From an uncultured Alistipes sp. (lineage in GTDB: Bacteria > Bacteroidota > Bacteroidia > Bacteroidales > UBA932), in NCBI GenBank assembly GCA_900544195.1, contig UQUJ01000049.1, forward strand, positions 1 to 24,069: DNA of 24,069 bases. The letters are read 5' to 3'. The translations under genes were made by a program, and so were the position numbers. Shown here piece by piece: positions 1-8,042 of the stretch. The notes below the pieces were generated by a model. The model was not told where the DNA came from. It saw nothing but the letters and a program-made list of their open reading frames with translations, and searched no databases. The stretch's first letter is position 1; each line of letters begins with the position of its first letter.

Positions 1-53
1 CTATGGTCTCCCGGCATTACCAGAGCCATTCTTGCGTGCCTGTGGTTTGCACA

Positions 54-70
54 ATCCTGATGTTCAGGAT
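54..70. other. Perfect hairpin at window start
   Basis: ATCCTGA, TGT, TCAGGAT form a 7-bp stem with a 3-nt loop. No gene can be assigned to the left of it, and no U-tract follows directly. It may be the end of a transcription unit lying outside the window. Bases 71-314 are A/T-rich and I see no gene or clear site in them apart from one ATATTCA at 161. Confidence 0.35.
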
Positions 71-314
71 GATTCTATGTATTCAATTTTATCGATTGAT
101 GCAACTTATTTTTTTCAACATTACTATAGATAAGTTGACTATTTACATGTTATAGTCTTTATATTCAGGAGATTATGTGGGATTGCCTCTTGGCGGTGAT
201 TTGTTTGTCAATGACATTATTTCCCTTGCGGTCACTCTCTGTGTTATAGGCTCGACCTTTTATGTTATGGGCTGAATGGCAAGATTCGGGGAAATAGCTC
301 GAATTACCGTATCG

Positions 315-460
315 GGTGCGAGAAGCGGCTTTTCGCACCCCGAAGCCAATAGTTTGCATATCAGCAGCATAACCAGTTAAGGTGCGAGAAGCGGCTTTTC
401 GCACCCCGAAACCAATAAGAAAGTCATATCGGGTGCAAAGCAGCCTCTTCTGTACCCGAA
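315..460. repeat. Three-copy hairpin repeat downstream of rnr
   Basis: Copies lie at 315-344, 381-410 and 432-460. The first two are identical over 30 bases, beginning GGTGCGAGAAGC and ending TTTTCGCACCCCGAA. Each can fold into a stem of about 12 bp (GGTGCGA pairing with TCGCACC). The third copy has diverged (GGTGCA / TGTACC) but keeps most of the pairing, partly through changed bases on both sides. Short frames run across these copies but look like readthrough of the repeat and not genes. The function is unknown; an intergenic palindromic repeat family is the simplest reading. Confidence 0.7.
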
Positions 461-557
461 ATAAGAACAGCCCGATCAGACTTTTGCCGCGACAGATTCG
501 TTATGTGGCTGGAAGCCTTTTGTAAGATTCTCGCCGTCGCCTTTTCACTCCTCGCTG

Positions 558-640
558 TTCGTCCGGCCGGCAGGGTTTTCACCGGACAAAGAGTATGATT
601 TTTACAATTCGTCCGGCCAGCAAGGTTTTCACCGGACAAA
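558..640. repeat. Two-copy 33-bp hairpin repeat, 50-bp period
   Basis: Copies at 558-590 and 608-640 differ at two positions. Each begins TTCGTCCGGCC and ends CACCGGACAAA, so GTCCGG pairs with CCGGAC around a GGTTTTC-containing loop. The second copy runs directly into the A-run of the rnr terminator. This family is distinct from the repeats at 315-460. Confidence 0.65.
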
Positions 641-673
641 AAAAGTGGCCGCAATGAGACGGTCACTCTTTTT
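638..673 (-). terminator. Rho-independent terminator of rnr (possibly bidirectional)
   Basis: AGTGGCCG (644-651) and CGGTCACT (660-667) form an 8-bp stem with one mismatch. On the minus strand it is followed by a run of seven T, and on the plus strand by CTTTTT. It sits 24 nt beyond the rnr stop codon. Confidence 0.7.
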
Positions 674-696
674 GATGTGCTGTGTCGGGCAAAGGG

Positions 697-3144
697 TTAT
701 TTGGCTTTCTTCTTTTCGTTTCGGGATGGCTTGGGGCCGAACTTCTTGCGGGGACGGCCTTTGTCCTTGGATGACTTGCGCTTAGGCTGGTCATCGTTGT
801 GGGCGATGACGGCGTAGAAAGGCTTTTTCTTGGCTTTGCCGTCAGCAGAACCGCTACCGGAACCGTTGTCGCCTCCCTTGCTGGAACCCTTACCGGAACC
901 CTTGCCAGACCCATTGCCGGAACGGTGGCTTGGGTCATGGTTGGAACGACCCTCTCCATCCAGGACGTGGCGCGTATCCCCATTGCCGGAACGGTGGCTG
1001 GAGCCATGGTTGGAACCGTTGCCAGAACCATCACTGGATGGGCCATTGTCTGTGGTGGTGTCAACCAGTTCGTAGTCCAGAAGCCTCTGCTCCAGATTGG
1101 CGGCCTTCACACGGATCTTGACCGCGTCACCCAGTCGGAAGACCTTGCCGGTGCGGCGGCCACGGATGAGGTAGTTCTGCTCGTCGAACTCGAAGAAGTC
1201 GGACTTCACATCGCGCAGGGCGACCATGCCTTCGATCATGGTAGGCTTGATCTCCACGTACATACCCCATTCGGCGAGGCCGGAGATCGAGCCTTCATAT
1301 TCATTGCCTATCTTGTCCTGCATGAACTCGATCATCTTGTACTTGATGCTGTCGCGTTCGGCGTTCGCCGCTATCTGCTCGCGTTCGGAAGCATGCTGGC
1401 ACTGGGCTTCGTAATAGTCCTTGTTCTGACTCTCGGCATTGTCGAGGTAGAGGGCCAACAGCCTGTGTACCATTGTGTCAGGATAGCGGCGGATAGGGGA
1501 AGTGAAATGCGTGTAGAACTTGAACGCGAGGCCGTAGTGGCCGATGTTGTCGGTGGTGTAGATCGCCTTTGCCATCGAGCGCAGGGCTATCATCTGGAAG
1601 GCGTCGCATTCAGGTGTGCCCTTTGCCTCGGCAAGCAAGGTGTTCAAGGACTTGGCGATCTCCCGTCCGTTGCCGCTCGGCCCGAACTTGAAGCCGAAGT
1701 TGCTGACGAACTGGCCGAGGTTCGCGATCTTCTCCGTGTTAGGCTCGCCGTGTACACGGTAAACAAAGGTCTTGGCCTTCTTGTCGGCCTTGCCGTCCAT
1801 CCTGCCGGAAGTGGCGATGAACTCGGCCACGGAACGGTTCGCAAGAAGCATGAACTCCTCGATCAGCCAGTTGGCCTCCTTGGTGATCTTCTCGTAAACC
1901 CTGATCGGCTTTCCGGTCGCATCCACCTCGACTTTCATCTCCGGACGCTCGAAACTGATGGCTCCTGAAGCGAAACGACGCTTGCGGAGTGTCAATGCCA
2001 GCTTGTTGAGGGTCACGATGGCCTCTCTGACATCCTGACCGATGGCCGGATCCGCAGGCTCCTTACCATCGCTCTCGATGATCTGCTGGGCTCCGTCGTA
2101 GTCGAAACGGTAGTCAGAACAGATCGCCGTGCGGCCGAACCAACGGTTCTCGATTTTTCCGCGAGGAGTCATCTCGACCACTACCGAGAATGTCAGCTTG
2201 TCCTCGTGTGGGCGGAGAGAGCAGAGTTTATTGCAAAGTTTCTCCGGAAGCATCGGGACCGTCCTGTCAACCAGATAGACTGACGTGCCGCGCTCCTGTG
2301 CCTCCTTGTCCACGATTGTGCCCGGAAGTACATAGTAGGACACATCGGCGATGTGGACTCCGATCTCGTAGTTGCCGTTGTCCAGTTTCTTGAAGGACAA
2401 TGCGTCGTCGAAGTCTTTTGCGTCCGTAGGGTCGATGGTGAATGTCAGGGTGTTGCGGAAATCCCGACGACCCTTGAGATCTTTCTCGGTGATCTGGTCC
2501 GAAATCTGATCCGCCGCGTTCTCGACCTCCGGCTCGAACCTGTATGGCAGGGCATATTCAGCGAGGATGGCGTGCATCTCGGTGTCGTTCTCGCCCGGCA
2601 TTCCGAGCACATCCACTATGTGGCCTTTCGGAGTCGGCTCACCCTTGTCCCATCCGTCGACCAGAGCCGCCACTTTCATCCCTCTTTTCGCACCTTCAGG
2701 AAGGGTGTCGAAATCGATGCTGATGTCGTACGGCATATTCCTTGACTGCATCAGCACCCAAGCCTGCCTTCCGACAATGTGGAGCACGCCGACGAACGGC
2801 TTGTGGCTGCGCTCTACAATCTCTATGATCTCTCCCTCGCGGCGTCTGGCCGCGTCCTTGCGTCCGCCTTTGGCCGCATCGGATGAAGCTTCCTTTCTCT
2901 CGCTTGTCACCGCACATTTCACGATGTCTCCGTTCAATGCTCCGCGGGTCTTGGATGCCTTGACGAACACATCATTGTCAGGCTCGCCCTCGATGATCAC
3001 GAAGACATAGCCATCCCTTGTCATCTGAACCTTTCCGGTCACCTCGGCCAGCACTTTCTTGCTCTTCTGTCTGGCACCGAACCTCTTGTCGCGGCTCTTC
3101 CTGCCGCCGTTCTCGCCACCTTGGCGATTTCTTCTTTTCTGCAT
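697..3144 (-). CDS. rnr: Ribonuclease R (RNB/RNase II family 3'-5' exoribonuclease)
   Basis: A 815-residue cytoplasmic exoribonuclease that degrades structured RNA from the 3' end. After a basic N-terminus come cold-shock/OB-like regions (about 30-220). The RNB catalytic domain (about 228-560) carries the metal-binding motif TIDPTDAKDFDDALSF, with D238, D244, D246 and D247, and later THFTSPIRRYPD. A C-terminal S1 domain covers about 605-695. The last 120 residues are unusual: a low-complexity Gly/Ser/Asn/His stretch with an internal repeat, ending in a very basic Lys/Arg tail, plausibly RNA-binding. ATG at 3144 is preferred over an in-frame TTG at 3165 because it is an ATG and lies just before the conserved N-terminus. 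The gene is monocistronic, with its own terminator at 638-673 and a probable promoter at 3314-3321. The family call is secure; the role of the tail is inference. Confidence 0.95.
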   Translation of the reverse strand: MQKRRNRQGGENGGRKSRDKRFGARQKSKKVLAEVTGKVQMTRDGYVFVIIEGEPDNDVFVKASKTRGALNGDIVKCAVTSERKEASSDAAKGGRKDAARRREGEIIEIVERSHKPFVGVLHIVGRQAWVLMQSRNMPYDISIDFDTLPEGAKRGMKVAALVDGWDKGEPTPKGHIVDVLGMPGENDTEMHAILAEYALPYRFEPEVENAADQISDQITEKDLKGRRDFRNTLTFTIDPTDAKDFDDALSFKKLDNGNYEIGVHIADVSYYVLPGTIVDKEAQERGTSVYLVDRTVPMLPEKLCNKLCSLRPHEDKLTFSVVVEMTPRGKIENRWFGRTAICSDYRFDYDGAQQIIESDGKEPADPAIGQDVREAIVTLNKLALTLRKRRFASGAISFERPEMKVEVDATGKPIRVYEKITKEANWLIEEFMLLANRSVAEFIATSGRMDGKADKKAKTFVYRVHGEPNTEKIANLGQFVSNFGFKFGPSGNGREIAKSLNTLLAEAKGTPECDAFQMIALRSMAKAIYTTDNIGHYGLAFKFYTHFTSPIRRYPDTMVHRLLALYLDNAESQNKDYYEAQCQHASEREQIAANAERDSIKYKMIEFMQDKIGNEYEGSISGLAEWGMYVEIKPTMIEGMVALRDVKSDFFEFDEQNYLIRGRRTGKVFRLGDAVKIRVKAANLEQRLLDYELVDTTTDNGPSSDGSGNGSNHGSSHRSGNGDTRHVLDGEGRSNHDPSHRSGNGSGKGSGKGSSKGGDNGSGSGSADGKAKKKPFYAVIAHNDDQPKRKSSKDKGRPRKKFGPKPSRNEKKKAK
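911..1014 (-). repeat. Direct repeat inside the rnr tail
   Basis: Two near-identical 35-base segments at 911-945 and 980-1014 (starting CCATTGCCGGAACGGTGGCT) are 69 bases, or 23 codons, apart. They encode repeated Ser/His/Asn/Gly-rich blocks (SHRSGNG twice) in the RNase R tail. In-frame repeat expansion is the likely origin. Confidence 0.7.
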
Positions 3145-3252
3145 AGATAACTTCAACTCTCGCAAGTAGGCAACTACCCGCTGTAAACTACCTTATCTCA
3201 CGTCCGAAGGTGATTGCCCACCCACATTCATTCACGTTACCCCTACCCTAAA

Positions 3253-3297
3253 TCCCTCCCCTCGGGGGAGGGACTTACTTTCACCACAAGTGGTGAA
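3253..3297. other. Two perfect hairpins between rnr and the ROK gene
   Basis: TCCCTCCCC/GGGGAGGGA (3253-3261 and 3265-3273, loop TCG) and TTCACCAC/GTGGTGAA (3280-3287 and 3290-3297, loop AA) are both perfect. They lie in the 311-base gap between the divergent rnr and ROK genes, on the rnr side of its likely promoter, so they would be in the rnr leader RNA. They could also be copies of a dispersed palindromic element. Apart from these hairpins and the two -7 boxes, the gap 3145-3455 shows nothing further. Confidence 0.6.
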
Positions 3298-3313
3298 GAA
3301 TAGAGGATTGGTG

Positions 3314-3321
3314 CAAAGGTA
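3314..3321 (-). promoter_or_regulatory. Probable rnr promoter, -7 box TACCTTTG
   Basis: The minus strand reads TACCTTTG, matching the Bacteroidales -7 consensus TAnnTTTG. It would give an rnr leader of about 160 nt containing both hairpins at 3253-3297. I see no clear -33 box at the usual spacing; a TTTG lies 13 nt upstream. Confidence 0.45.
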
Positions 3322-3375
3322 CGAATTTTCCTTGCAAACGGTGAGCATTAACGAAAGATATTGACTGATATTAAT

Positions 3376-3383
3376 TATCTTTG
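3376..3383 (+). promoter_or_regulatory. Probable promoter of the ROK-manA unit, -7 box TATCTTTG
   Basis: TATCTTTG fits TAnnTTTG and lies 72 nt before the ATG of the ROK gene, giving a leader of about 65 nt. Upstream is TTGACTGATA, but with only 12 nt between TTG and the -7 box. Confidence 0.5.
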
Positions 3384-3455
3384 CACCGAAAAGGCTTGAT
3401 TATTTGTGACTATTCACGATCACGCCGAATCATAGTTATCAAACACTTAAGGAAT

Positions 3456-4562
3456 ATGTCCGACATCAGAAAAGACAACAGAATCGTCATGACGCTCGAC
3501 GCCGGCGGCACCAACATGGTCTTCGGCGCGATGAAAGGCGGAGAGTTCTGCTGTGAGCCAATCACACTTCCGTCCAACGCCGACAACCTTGACCGCTGCC
3601 TCGGCACGATGGTCACAGGATTCAAAAAGATAAAGGAGGAACTTGGCGAGGAAAAACCTGCCGCCATCAGCTTCTGCTTCCCCGGGCCCGCCGACTATCC
3701 TGACGGAATCATCGGAGGCTTCCTTCCTAACTTCCCGTCTTTCAGGGATGGGGTCGCCCTCGGGCCGTTCCTTGAGGACACTTTCGGGATTCCCGTGTTC
3801 ATCAACAACGACGGCGACCTCTACGCCTACGGAGAGGCTCTCGGCGGCGTGCTTCCTGAAATCAACGAAAGGCTTTCCAAGGCCGGCAGCGCGAAGCGTT
3901 ACCACAACCTCATCGGCTACACCTTCGGAACCGGTCTGGGAATAGGCACGGTGATCAACGGCGAACTCAACCGGGGCGACAACTCCTGCGTGGAGACTTT
4001 CTGCCTCAAGCATCCTGACATGCCGGACATCATCGTCGAGGACGGTGCCTCGATCCGTGCCGTGAAGAGAGTTTACGGTGAGCTGACCGGCAACCCGGAC
4101 CACGGTCTTGAGCCTAAGGATCTCGCCGAGGTCTGCGAGGGCAAGAGGCCTGGCGACAAGGAAGCCGCGATCAAGGCGTTCGACAAGATGGGCGAGGTCG
4201 CGGGCGACGCGATGGCCACGGCGGTCACCCTGATCGACGGCCTGATCGTGATCGGCGGCGGCGTGATGAACAACCACAAGTACCTGATGCCAGGAATATT
4301 ACGCACCATGCGCGGCAAGATGCACCAGCTCAACGGCGATGAGTTGAACAGGGTTCAGATGAAGGTCTACAACCTCGACGACCCTGCGGAGTTCGAGCAG
4401 TTCGCCCGCGGTGAGGCCCGTTCCCTGAAGGTCTACGGAAGCGACCGCGAGGTTGTCTACGACCCTCAAAAGCGCGTCGGCGTGATGCGTTCCAAGATCG
4501 GCGCCAGCAAGGCCATCTCGCTCGGAGCCTATGCGTTCGCATTGACAGAGCTGGATAAATAA
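3456..4562 (+). CDS. ROK-family sugar kinase
   Basis: A 368-residue cytoplasmic kinase of the ROK (repressor/ORF/kinase) group, phosphorylating a hexose with ATP. The N-terminal phosphate-binding motif DAGGTNMVFGAM (about 16-27), the substrate/catalytic segment FINNDGDLYAYGEA and the glycine-rich YTFGTGLGIGTVINGE are all visible. There is no N-terminal helix-turn-helix, so it is a kinase and not a ROK repressor. The usual zinc motif CxCGxxGC is not seen; CVETFCLKHPD lies in that region instead. ATG at 3456 is chosen over upstream alternatives because it follows CACTTAAGGAAT, a start context shared with three other genes here. manA begins 25 nt downstream, which suggests it supplies hexose 6-phosphate (mannose or glucose) to that enzyme. 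The exact substrate is inference. Confidence 0.88.
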   Translation: MSDIRKDNRIVMTLDAGGTNMVFGAMKGGEFCCEPITLPSNADNLDRCLGTMVTGFKKIKEELGEEKPAAISFCFPGPADYPDGIIGGFLPNFPSFRDGVALGPFLEDTFGIPVFINNDGDLYAYGEALGGVLPEINERLSKAGSAKRYHNLIGYTFGTGLGIGTVINGELNRGDNSCVETFCLKHPDMPDIIVEDGASIRAVKRVYGELTGNPDHGLEPKDLAEVCEGKRPGDKEAAIKAFDKMGEVAGDAMATAVTLIDGLIVIGGGVMNNHKYLMPGILRTMRGKMHQLNGDELNRVQMKVYNLDDPAEFEQFARGEARSLKVYGSDREVVYDPQKRVGVMRSKIGASKAISLGAYAFALTELDK

Positions 4563-4587
4563 TTGTTTAAAAAGGAACTTAACGAAT

Positions 4588-5574
4588 ATGTACCCTCTGA
4601 AATTTGAGCCCTATCTCCGTGAGATGGTGTGGGGCGGAGAAAAGATCGCCCCGTTCAAGGGCATCAAGACTAAACAGCGCAACATCGGCGAGAGTTGGGA
4701 GATCTCGGCGGTGCCAGGCTGCGTCTCCGTGGTCTCGAACGGCACTTTCGCAGGCAAGAGCCTGACCGAAGTGATGAATGAATATGGTCCCGAACTCGTC
4801 GGGCGGAAGGTCTTCGCCAAGACCGGCACGGAATTCCCGCTACTGATAAAGTTCATCGACGCGAAAAGCGACCTGTCGATCCAGGTCCACCCGAACGACG
4901 AGCTTGCCGCAAGGACCCATCCAGGGATGAAAGGCAAGACCGAGATGTGGTATGTGGTCGGAGCCGACGAGGGAGCTCATCTGCTGAGCGGCCTGACCGA
5001 GTGGATCACTCCCGATGAATATGAGAAAAGAGTCAACGAACACACCATCACCGACGTGCTTGCAAGCTACAGGATCGCTCCCGGCGATGTGTTCTTCCTC
5101 CCTGCCGGCCGGATCCACGCCATCGGGGCCGGAGCGTTCGTCGCCGAGATCCAGCAGACATCCGACCTGACCTACAGGATCTATGACTATGGTCGCCTGG
5201 GTCTTGACGGAAAGCCCCGCGAACTGCACATCGAGCAGGCCAAGGAGGCCATCGACTACGATGTCTACCCGGACTACAGGACTGAATATTCCCGTGTCAA
5301 GGACGCCGAGACCAAACTGGTCAGCTGCAAGTACTTCACCACCTCACTCTTCGACCTGGACAAGCCTTGCGCCAAGGATCTCTCTAAACTGGACTCTTTT
5401 GTGGTCGTGATGTGCGTTGCCGGAGGCGGCAGCCTTGTTGACCATGAGAATGACGGCCAGGAGCACGTCGTGACCCTCCGTCAGGGCGAGACCGTCCTCA
5501 TCCCCGCCACCTCCACCGGCATCGAGTTCCGTCCCGACGCCTCGATGACCTGTCTCACCAGTTGCATCGAGTAA
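4588..5574 (+). CDS. manA: Mannose-6-phosphate isomerase, class I
   Basis: A 328-residue zinc-dependent cupin isomerase interconverting mannose 6-phosphate and fructose 6-phosphate. The length is typical of the short bacterial form. Visible metal and active-site segments are QVHPNDELAARTHPGMKGKT (about 93-112) with E and H ligands, followed by EMWYVV, then GRIHAIGAGAFVAEIQQTSD (about 173-192), which supplies the next histidine, and YRIYDYGR. The N-terminal LREMVWGG and ESWEISAVPG motifs also match the family. The gene follows the ROK kinase by 25 nt, so the two probably act in succession (sugar to hexose-6-P to fructose-6-P). ATG at 4588 is preceded by AACTTAACGAAT, the same context as the ROK start. 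Confidence 0.93.
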   Translation: MYPLKFEPYLREMVWGGEKIAPFKGIKTKQRNIGESWEISAVPGCVSVVSNGTFAGKSLTEVMNEYGPELVGRKVFAKTGTEFPLLIKFIDAKSDLSIQVHPNDELAARTHPGMKGKTEMWYVVGADEGAHLLSGLTEWITPDEYEKRVNEHTITDVLASYRIAPGDVFFLPAGRIHAIGAGAFVAEIQQTSDLTYRIYDYGRLGLDGKPRELHIEQAKEAIDYDVYPDYRTEYSRVKDAETKLVSCKYFTTSLFDLDKPCAKDLSKLDSFVVVMCVAGGGSLVDHENDGQEHVVTLRQGETVLIPATSTGIEFRPDASMTCLTSCIE

Positions 5575-5597
5575 AGGCATTCCATCGCATTGACACC

Positions 5598-6719
5598 ATG
5601 AACATCGATCTGTACAGATACTCCCTATGCATTGCCTTGACCCTGATGGCGTTCTTTGTCTTTAGGTTCTTCTTCGGGAAGGTTCCGGACAAGAGGCTGT
5701 TCGCCAACTACCTGCGGTCAAGGTATTTAATGGGGGCGGCGCTTTTGGTGCTGGCGGCAAATTATGCCGTCCATCTGTGCTTTGACATAAGGCAGGTTAA
5801 CGTCAATGCAGCGATTGTGATGAATCTCTCAACGTATTTCTTCGGCTACGGGTTGTTCGTCGCGGCTCTGCACACACTTCTGAACCGCTCCTACATCACA
5901 CGGAAGATCATTGTGAGACATTGTCTGTCATGGCTTTTATATGTCATCCTGTCCGTCTCCGCGCTCTTGTTCACCGAAGACGGCACACTGAAAGCCGGCC
6001 TGATATATTCATTAGCCCTGATGCTTGCCCTGTATGGTTTCTCTCTGGCCTCACACCTGCTCAAGGCCTACCATCGGGCCGTCAAAAAGATGGATGACAC
6101 CTATTCTGACCATATCGCGACCTATGTCAGATGGATGTCGGTACTGACATATTGGATGCTCATTTTCGGCATCGGTTGTTCTGTGCTGACCTTCCTTCCT
6201 GACAATCTTGTTTTTGTTTGGGTGCTGTCTTCCGTTCCGTTCTACATTTATCTGTATGTCAGTTACCAGAACTACATGCTTTTTTATGAAACCGTCGAAC
6301 ATGCCATCGAAAGTGACCCGGGACCGGATCTTCCTGTGACAGAAACGTTCTCCTGCAATCCTGAAATGCAACGTCTTGTGCAGGAATGGGTGGAGGCGGA
6401 AGGCTATCTGAAGCCGGGACTCACGATAGCGGATCTTTCCAAAACCCTGTACACAAACAGGACGTATCTTTCCGCTTTCATCAATCAGACCTACAAGGTG
6501 ACTTTCCGGGAATGGATCTGCGGAATGAGAATCGACTATGCAAAACGCGCCTTGCTGGAGAATCCCGACAGGTCCATCGCCGAAATCGCGGAAAAATCAG
6601 GCTTTCTTTCCGTGAGCAATTTCAATGCTTCCTTCAAGGAGAGAGAGGGTATGACCCCGACAAAATGGCGGATAAGCAATTTATCGGTTCGGCAAAAAAA
6701 TGCTGATTTGACAAAATAA
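5598..6719 (+). CDS. Membrane-bound AraC-family transcriptional regulator
   Basis: A 373-residue protein with about seven hydrophobic helices in its first 230 residues. Examples are SLCIALTLMAFFVFRFFFG near the N-terminus, YLMGAALLVLAANYAV, and LVFVWVLSSVPFYIYLYV as the last. These are followed by a cytoplasmic linker and a C-terminal AraC/XylS DNA-binding domain (about 275-365) with both helix-turn-helix units (LTIADLSKTLYTNRTYLSAFIN and SIAEIAEKSGFLSVSNFNASFKE). This architecture is common in Bacteroidetes, where the membrane part is thought to sense an outside signal. ATG at 5598 is preferred to an upstream TTG overlapping manA. It starts 23 nt after manA, so it is probably cotranscribed with it. 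It also stands directly upstream of the lipoprotein operon at 6878, its most likely target. The signal is unknown. Confidence 0.88.
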   Translation: MNIDLYRYSLCIALTLMAFFVFRFFFGKVPDKRLFANYLRSRYLMGAALLVLAANYAVHLCFDIRQVNVNAAIVMNLSTYFFGYGLFVAALHTLLNRSYITRKIIVRHCLSWLLYVILSVSALLFTEDGTLKAGLIYSLALMLALYGFSLASHLLKAYHRAVKKMDDTYSDHIATYVRWMSVLTYWMLIFGIGCSVLTFLPDNLVFVWVLSSVPFYIYLYVSYQNYMLFYETVEHAIESDPGPDLPVTETFSCNPEMQRLVQEWVEAEGYLKPGLTIADLSKTLYTNRTYLSAFINQTYKVTFREWICGMRIDYAKRALLENPDRSIAEIAEKSGFLSVSNFNASFKEREGMTPTKWRISNLSVRQKNADLTK

Positions 6720-6742
6720 GGTTGTCCGTACGACAATTTCTT

Positions 6743-6777
6743 GACGGCTCGGCAAAATTCGTCGGAGCCGTCTTTTC
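6743..6777 (+). terminator. Rho-independent terminator after the AraC-type gene
   Basis: GACGGCTC (6743-6750) and GAGCCGTC (6765-6772) form a perfect 8-bp stem followed by TTTTCTT. A smaller dyad, TTGTC-CGTAC-GACAA (6722-6736), precedes it. TCGGCAAAA occurs twice (about 6689 and 6750), so regulator binding here is also possible. Confidence 0.65.
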
Positions 6778-6795
6778 TTCGGGTGCTTCATTTAG

Positions 6796-6803
6796 TATTT
6801 TTG
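6796..6803 (+). promoter_or_regulatory. Probable promoter of the lipoprotein operon, -7 box TATTTTTG
   Basis: TATTTTTG fits TAnnTTTG and lies 19 nt after the preceding terminator and 74 nt before the ATG at 6878. No convincing -33 box is visible, as expected if an activator such as the adjacent AraC-type protein is needed. Confidence 0.45.
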
Positions 6804-6877
6804 TCTCACAAATTTCTTCCTTGGGCGTGGTGAGCCACCCTGAGGCTTCCGGGTATGTTTCAAACAATATCAAAACG

Positions 6878-8038
6878 ATGAAGCGTCTTATCTATCTTGT
6901 GTCTTGTCTTTCAGTCTCGGTTTTCTTTCTGTCCTCTTGTGATAAGGGAGAAACCGAAACCGCCGCAAACCCTGCCGATTATCTGAGGAATGATGATCAG
7001 AAGGCTATGGTGTCCACATTGAAGAATTTGGCGGACGGGCATTTATATTCAGTGAAATATAGTTCGGACTACCACATCGATGAGGTCATGTCTAGCGGAG
7101 GGGCGAGTTCCAGCATGCAACTTCTCGGAAAAGTGGTGCCGATGCTGACAACAGTTCCGCTGGGCAAGGCTGACGGTGGCGTGGATTTCGGATGCAGTGC
7201 TTTCTGTGTCAAGTCCCCGGAAGGAGACGTGCTGGTGGGACGTAACTTTGACTATAGATTTGTGTCGTCTTCCAATGTGCTTGTACACAATGTCACAAAA
7301 GGAGTGCATGAGTCCATCTGCATCTCAGCCCTTCCATTTCTGGACAAAGACACTTATGTGGCCGGTGCGTTGTCGGACGGGAAGACGGATCTTTCCATCC
7401 CTGTGACCGCATCCATCTACTGCTGTCTGGACGGGATGAATGATGCGGGACTGTTCATAGGTGTCCTGTCTCTTCGAGGTACCGGCGGGGCGGTACAGCA
7501 TGACCCCGGGAAGAGTGACATTGTCCCGACATTAGCCATCAGGCTGGCTCTGGACAGGTGTACAAGCGTTGAGCAAGCCGTGGAGGTTTTCCGGTCCCAC
7601 AATTTTTTCGCGGACGGTGAGAATTCGGACTCGAACTATCATTTCCTGATCGCCGACGCAAGCGGAAAGAGCGTTGTCGTGGAATATTACCGCCCGGGAG
7701 AGGTGCCGCCGCTGAGTGATCCGTCAGCGAAGGATTGGACGATGAACCTGCTTGACACCGACCACGTCACCAATTTCTATCTGTCCGAGGGATGGCGGAA
7801 TGTCGGAGGAGGAAAAGAGCGGTACGACAAGCTCCACGAGACATTGGAAAAGAAGAACCGTGTGATGACGGAAGATGAATGCATGTCTCTGCTTGATGCC
7901 GTGCACACAGATCTGCAATCCGAGGGAGGAGACATCACAAGCAACACGCAATGGTCAGTCGTTTACAATCTCACAAAGAAGACGGCGACTATCTGTGTGG
8001 ACAAGGACTACAACAGCAAACTGCCTTACAGACTGTAA
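6878..8038 (+). CDS. Lipoprotein, choloylglycine hydrolase-type Ntn amidase
   Basis: A 386-residue predicted lipoprotein: lipobox LSSC with the lipidated Cys at residue 21. After an approximately 85-residue linker/propeptide comes the linear amide C-N hydrolase core. GCSAFCVKSPEGDVLVGRN (105-123) offers C106 as N-terminal nucleophile after self-cleavage, and R122-N123-x-D125 as the GRNxD motif of bile-salt hydrolases, penicillin V acylases and relatives. CCLDGMNDAGL supplies the conserved active-site Asn. ATG at 6878 is chosen because it alone gives a signal peptide with a lipobox. It is the first gene of a tight operon; the next gene starts 4 nt after its stop. The substrate (bile-acid conjugate, N-acyl lipid or N-acyl amino compound) cannot be told from sequence. 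The family call is good at fold level. Confidence 0.82.
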   Translation: MKRLIYLVSCLSVSVFFLSSCDKGETETAANPADYLRNDDQKAMVSTLKNLADGHLYSVKYSSDYHIDEVMSSGGASSSMQLLGKVVPMLTTVPLGKADGGVDFGCSAFCVKSPEGDVLVGRNFDYRFVSSSNVLVHNVTKGVHESICISALPFLDKDTYVAGALSDGKTDLSIPVTASIYCCLDGMNDAGLFIGVLSLRGTGGAVQHDPGKSDIVPTLAIRLALDRCTSVEQAVEVFRSHNFFADGENSDSNYHFLIADASGKSVVVEYYRPGEVPPLSDPSAKDWTMNLLDTDHVTNFYLSEGWRNVGGGKERYDKLHETLEKKNRVMTEDECMSLLDAVHTDLQSEGGDITSNTQWSVVYNLTKKTATICVDKDYNSKLPYRL

Positions 8039-8042
8039 TACC

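Noticed and set aside
558..640. CRISPR array
   Set aside because: Only two copies, 50-bp period with a 17-base spacer, each copy itself a hairpin, no cas genes nearby.
424..666. Minus-strand 80-codon frame across the repeats downstream of rnr
   Set aside because: The translated repeats are in different frames in the two copies and the region is built of hairpins and a terminator; no conserved protein character.
799..1968. Long plus-strand open frame (389 codons) opposite rnr
   Set aside because: It is a codon-bias shadow of the rnr gene on the other strand; the translation is low-complexity Val/Ala/Gly/Leu with no recognisable domain.
3361..3383. TTGAC / TATCTTTG as a complete -33/-7 promoter for the ROK gene
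   Set aside because: Only 12 nt separate the two, too short for the usual Bacteroidales spacing, so only the -7 box is claimed.
3447..4277. Minus-strand open frame (276 codons) opposite the ROK kinase
   Set aside because: Antisense shadow of a G+C-rich gene; no domain, no start context or promoter.
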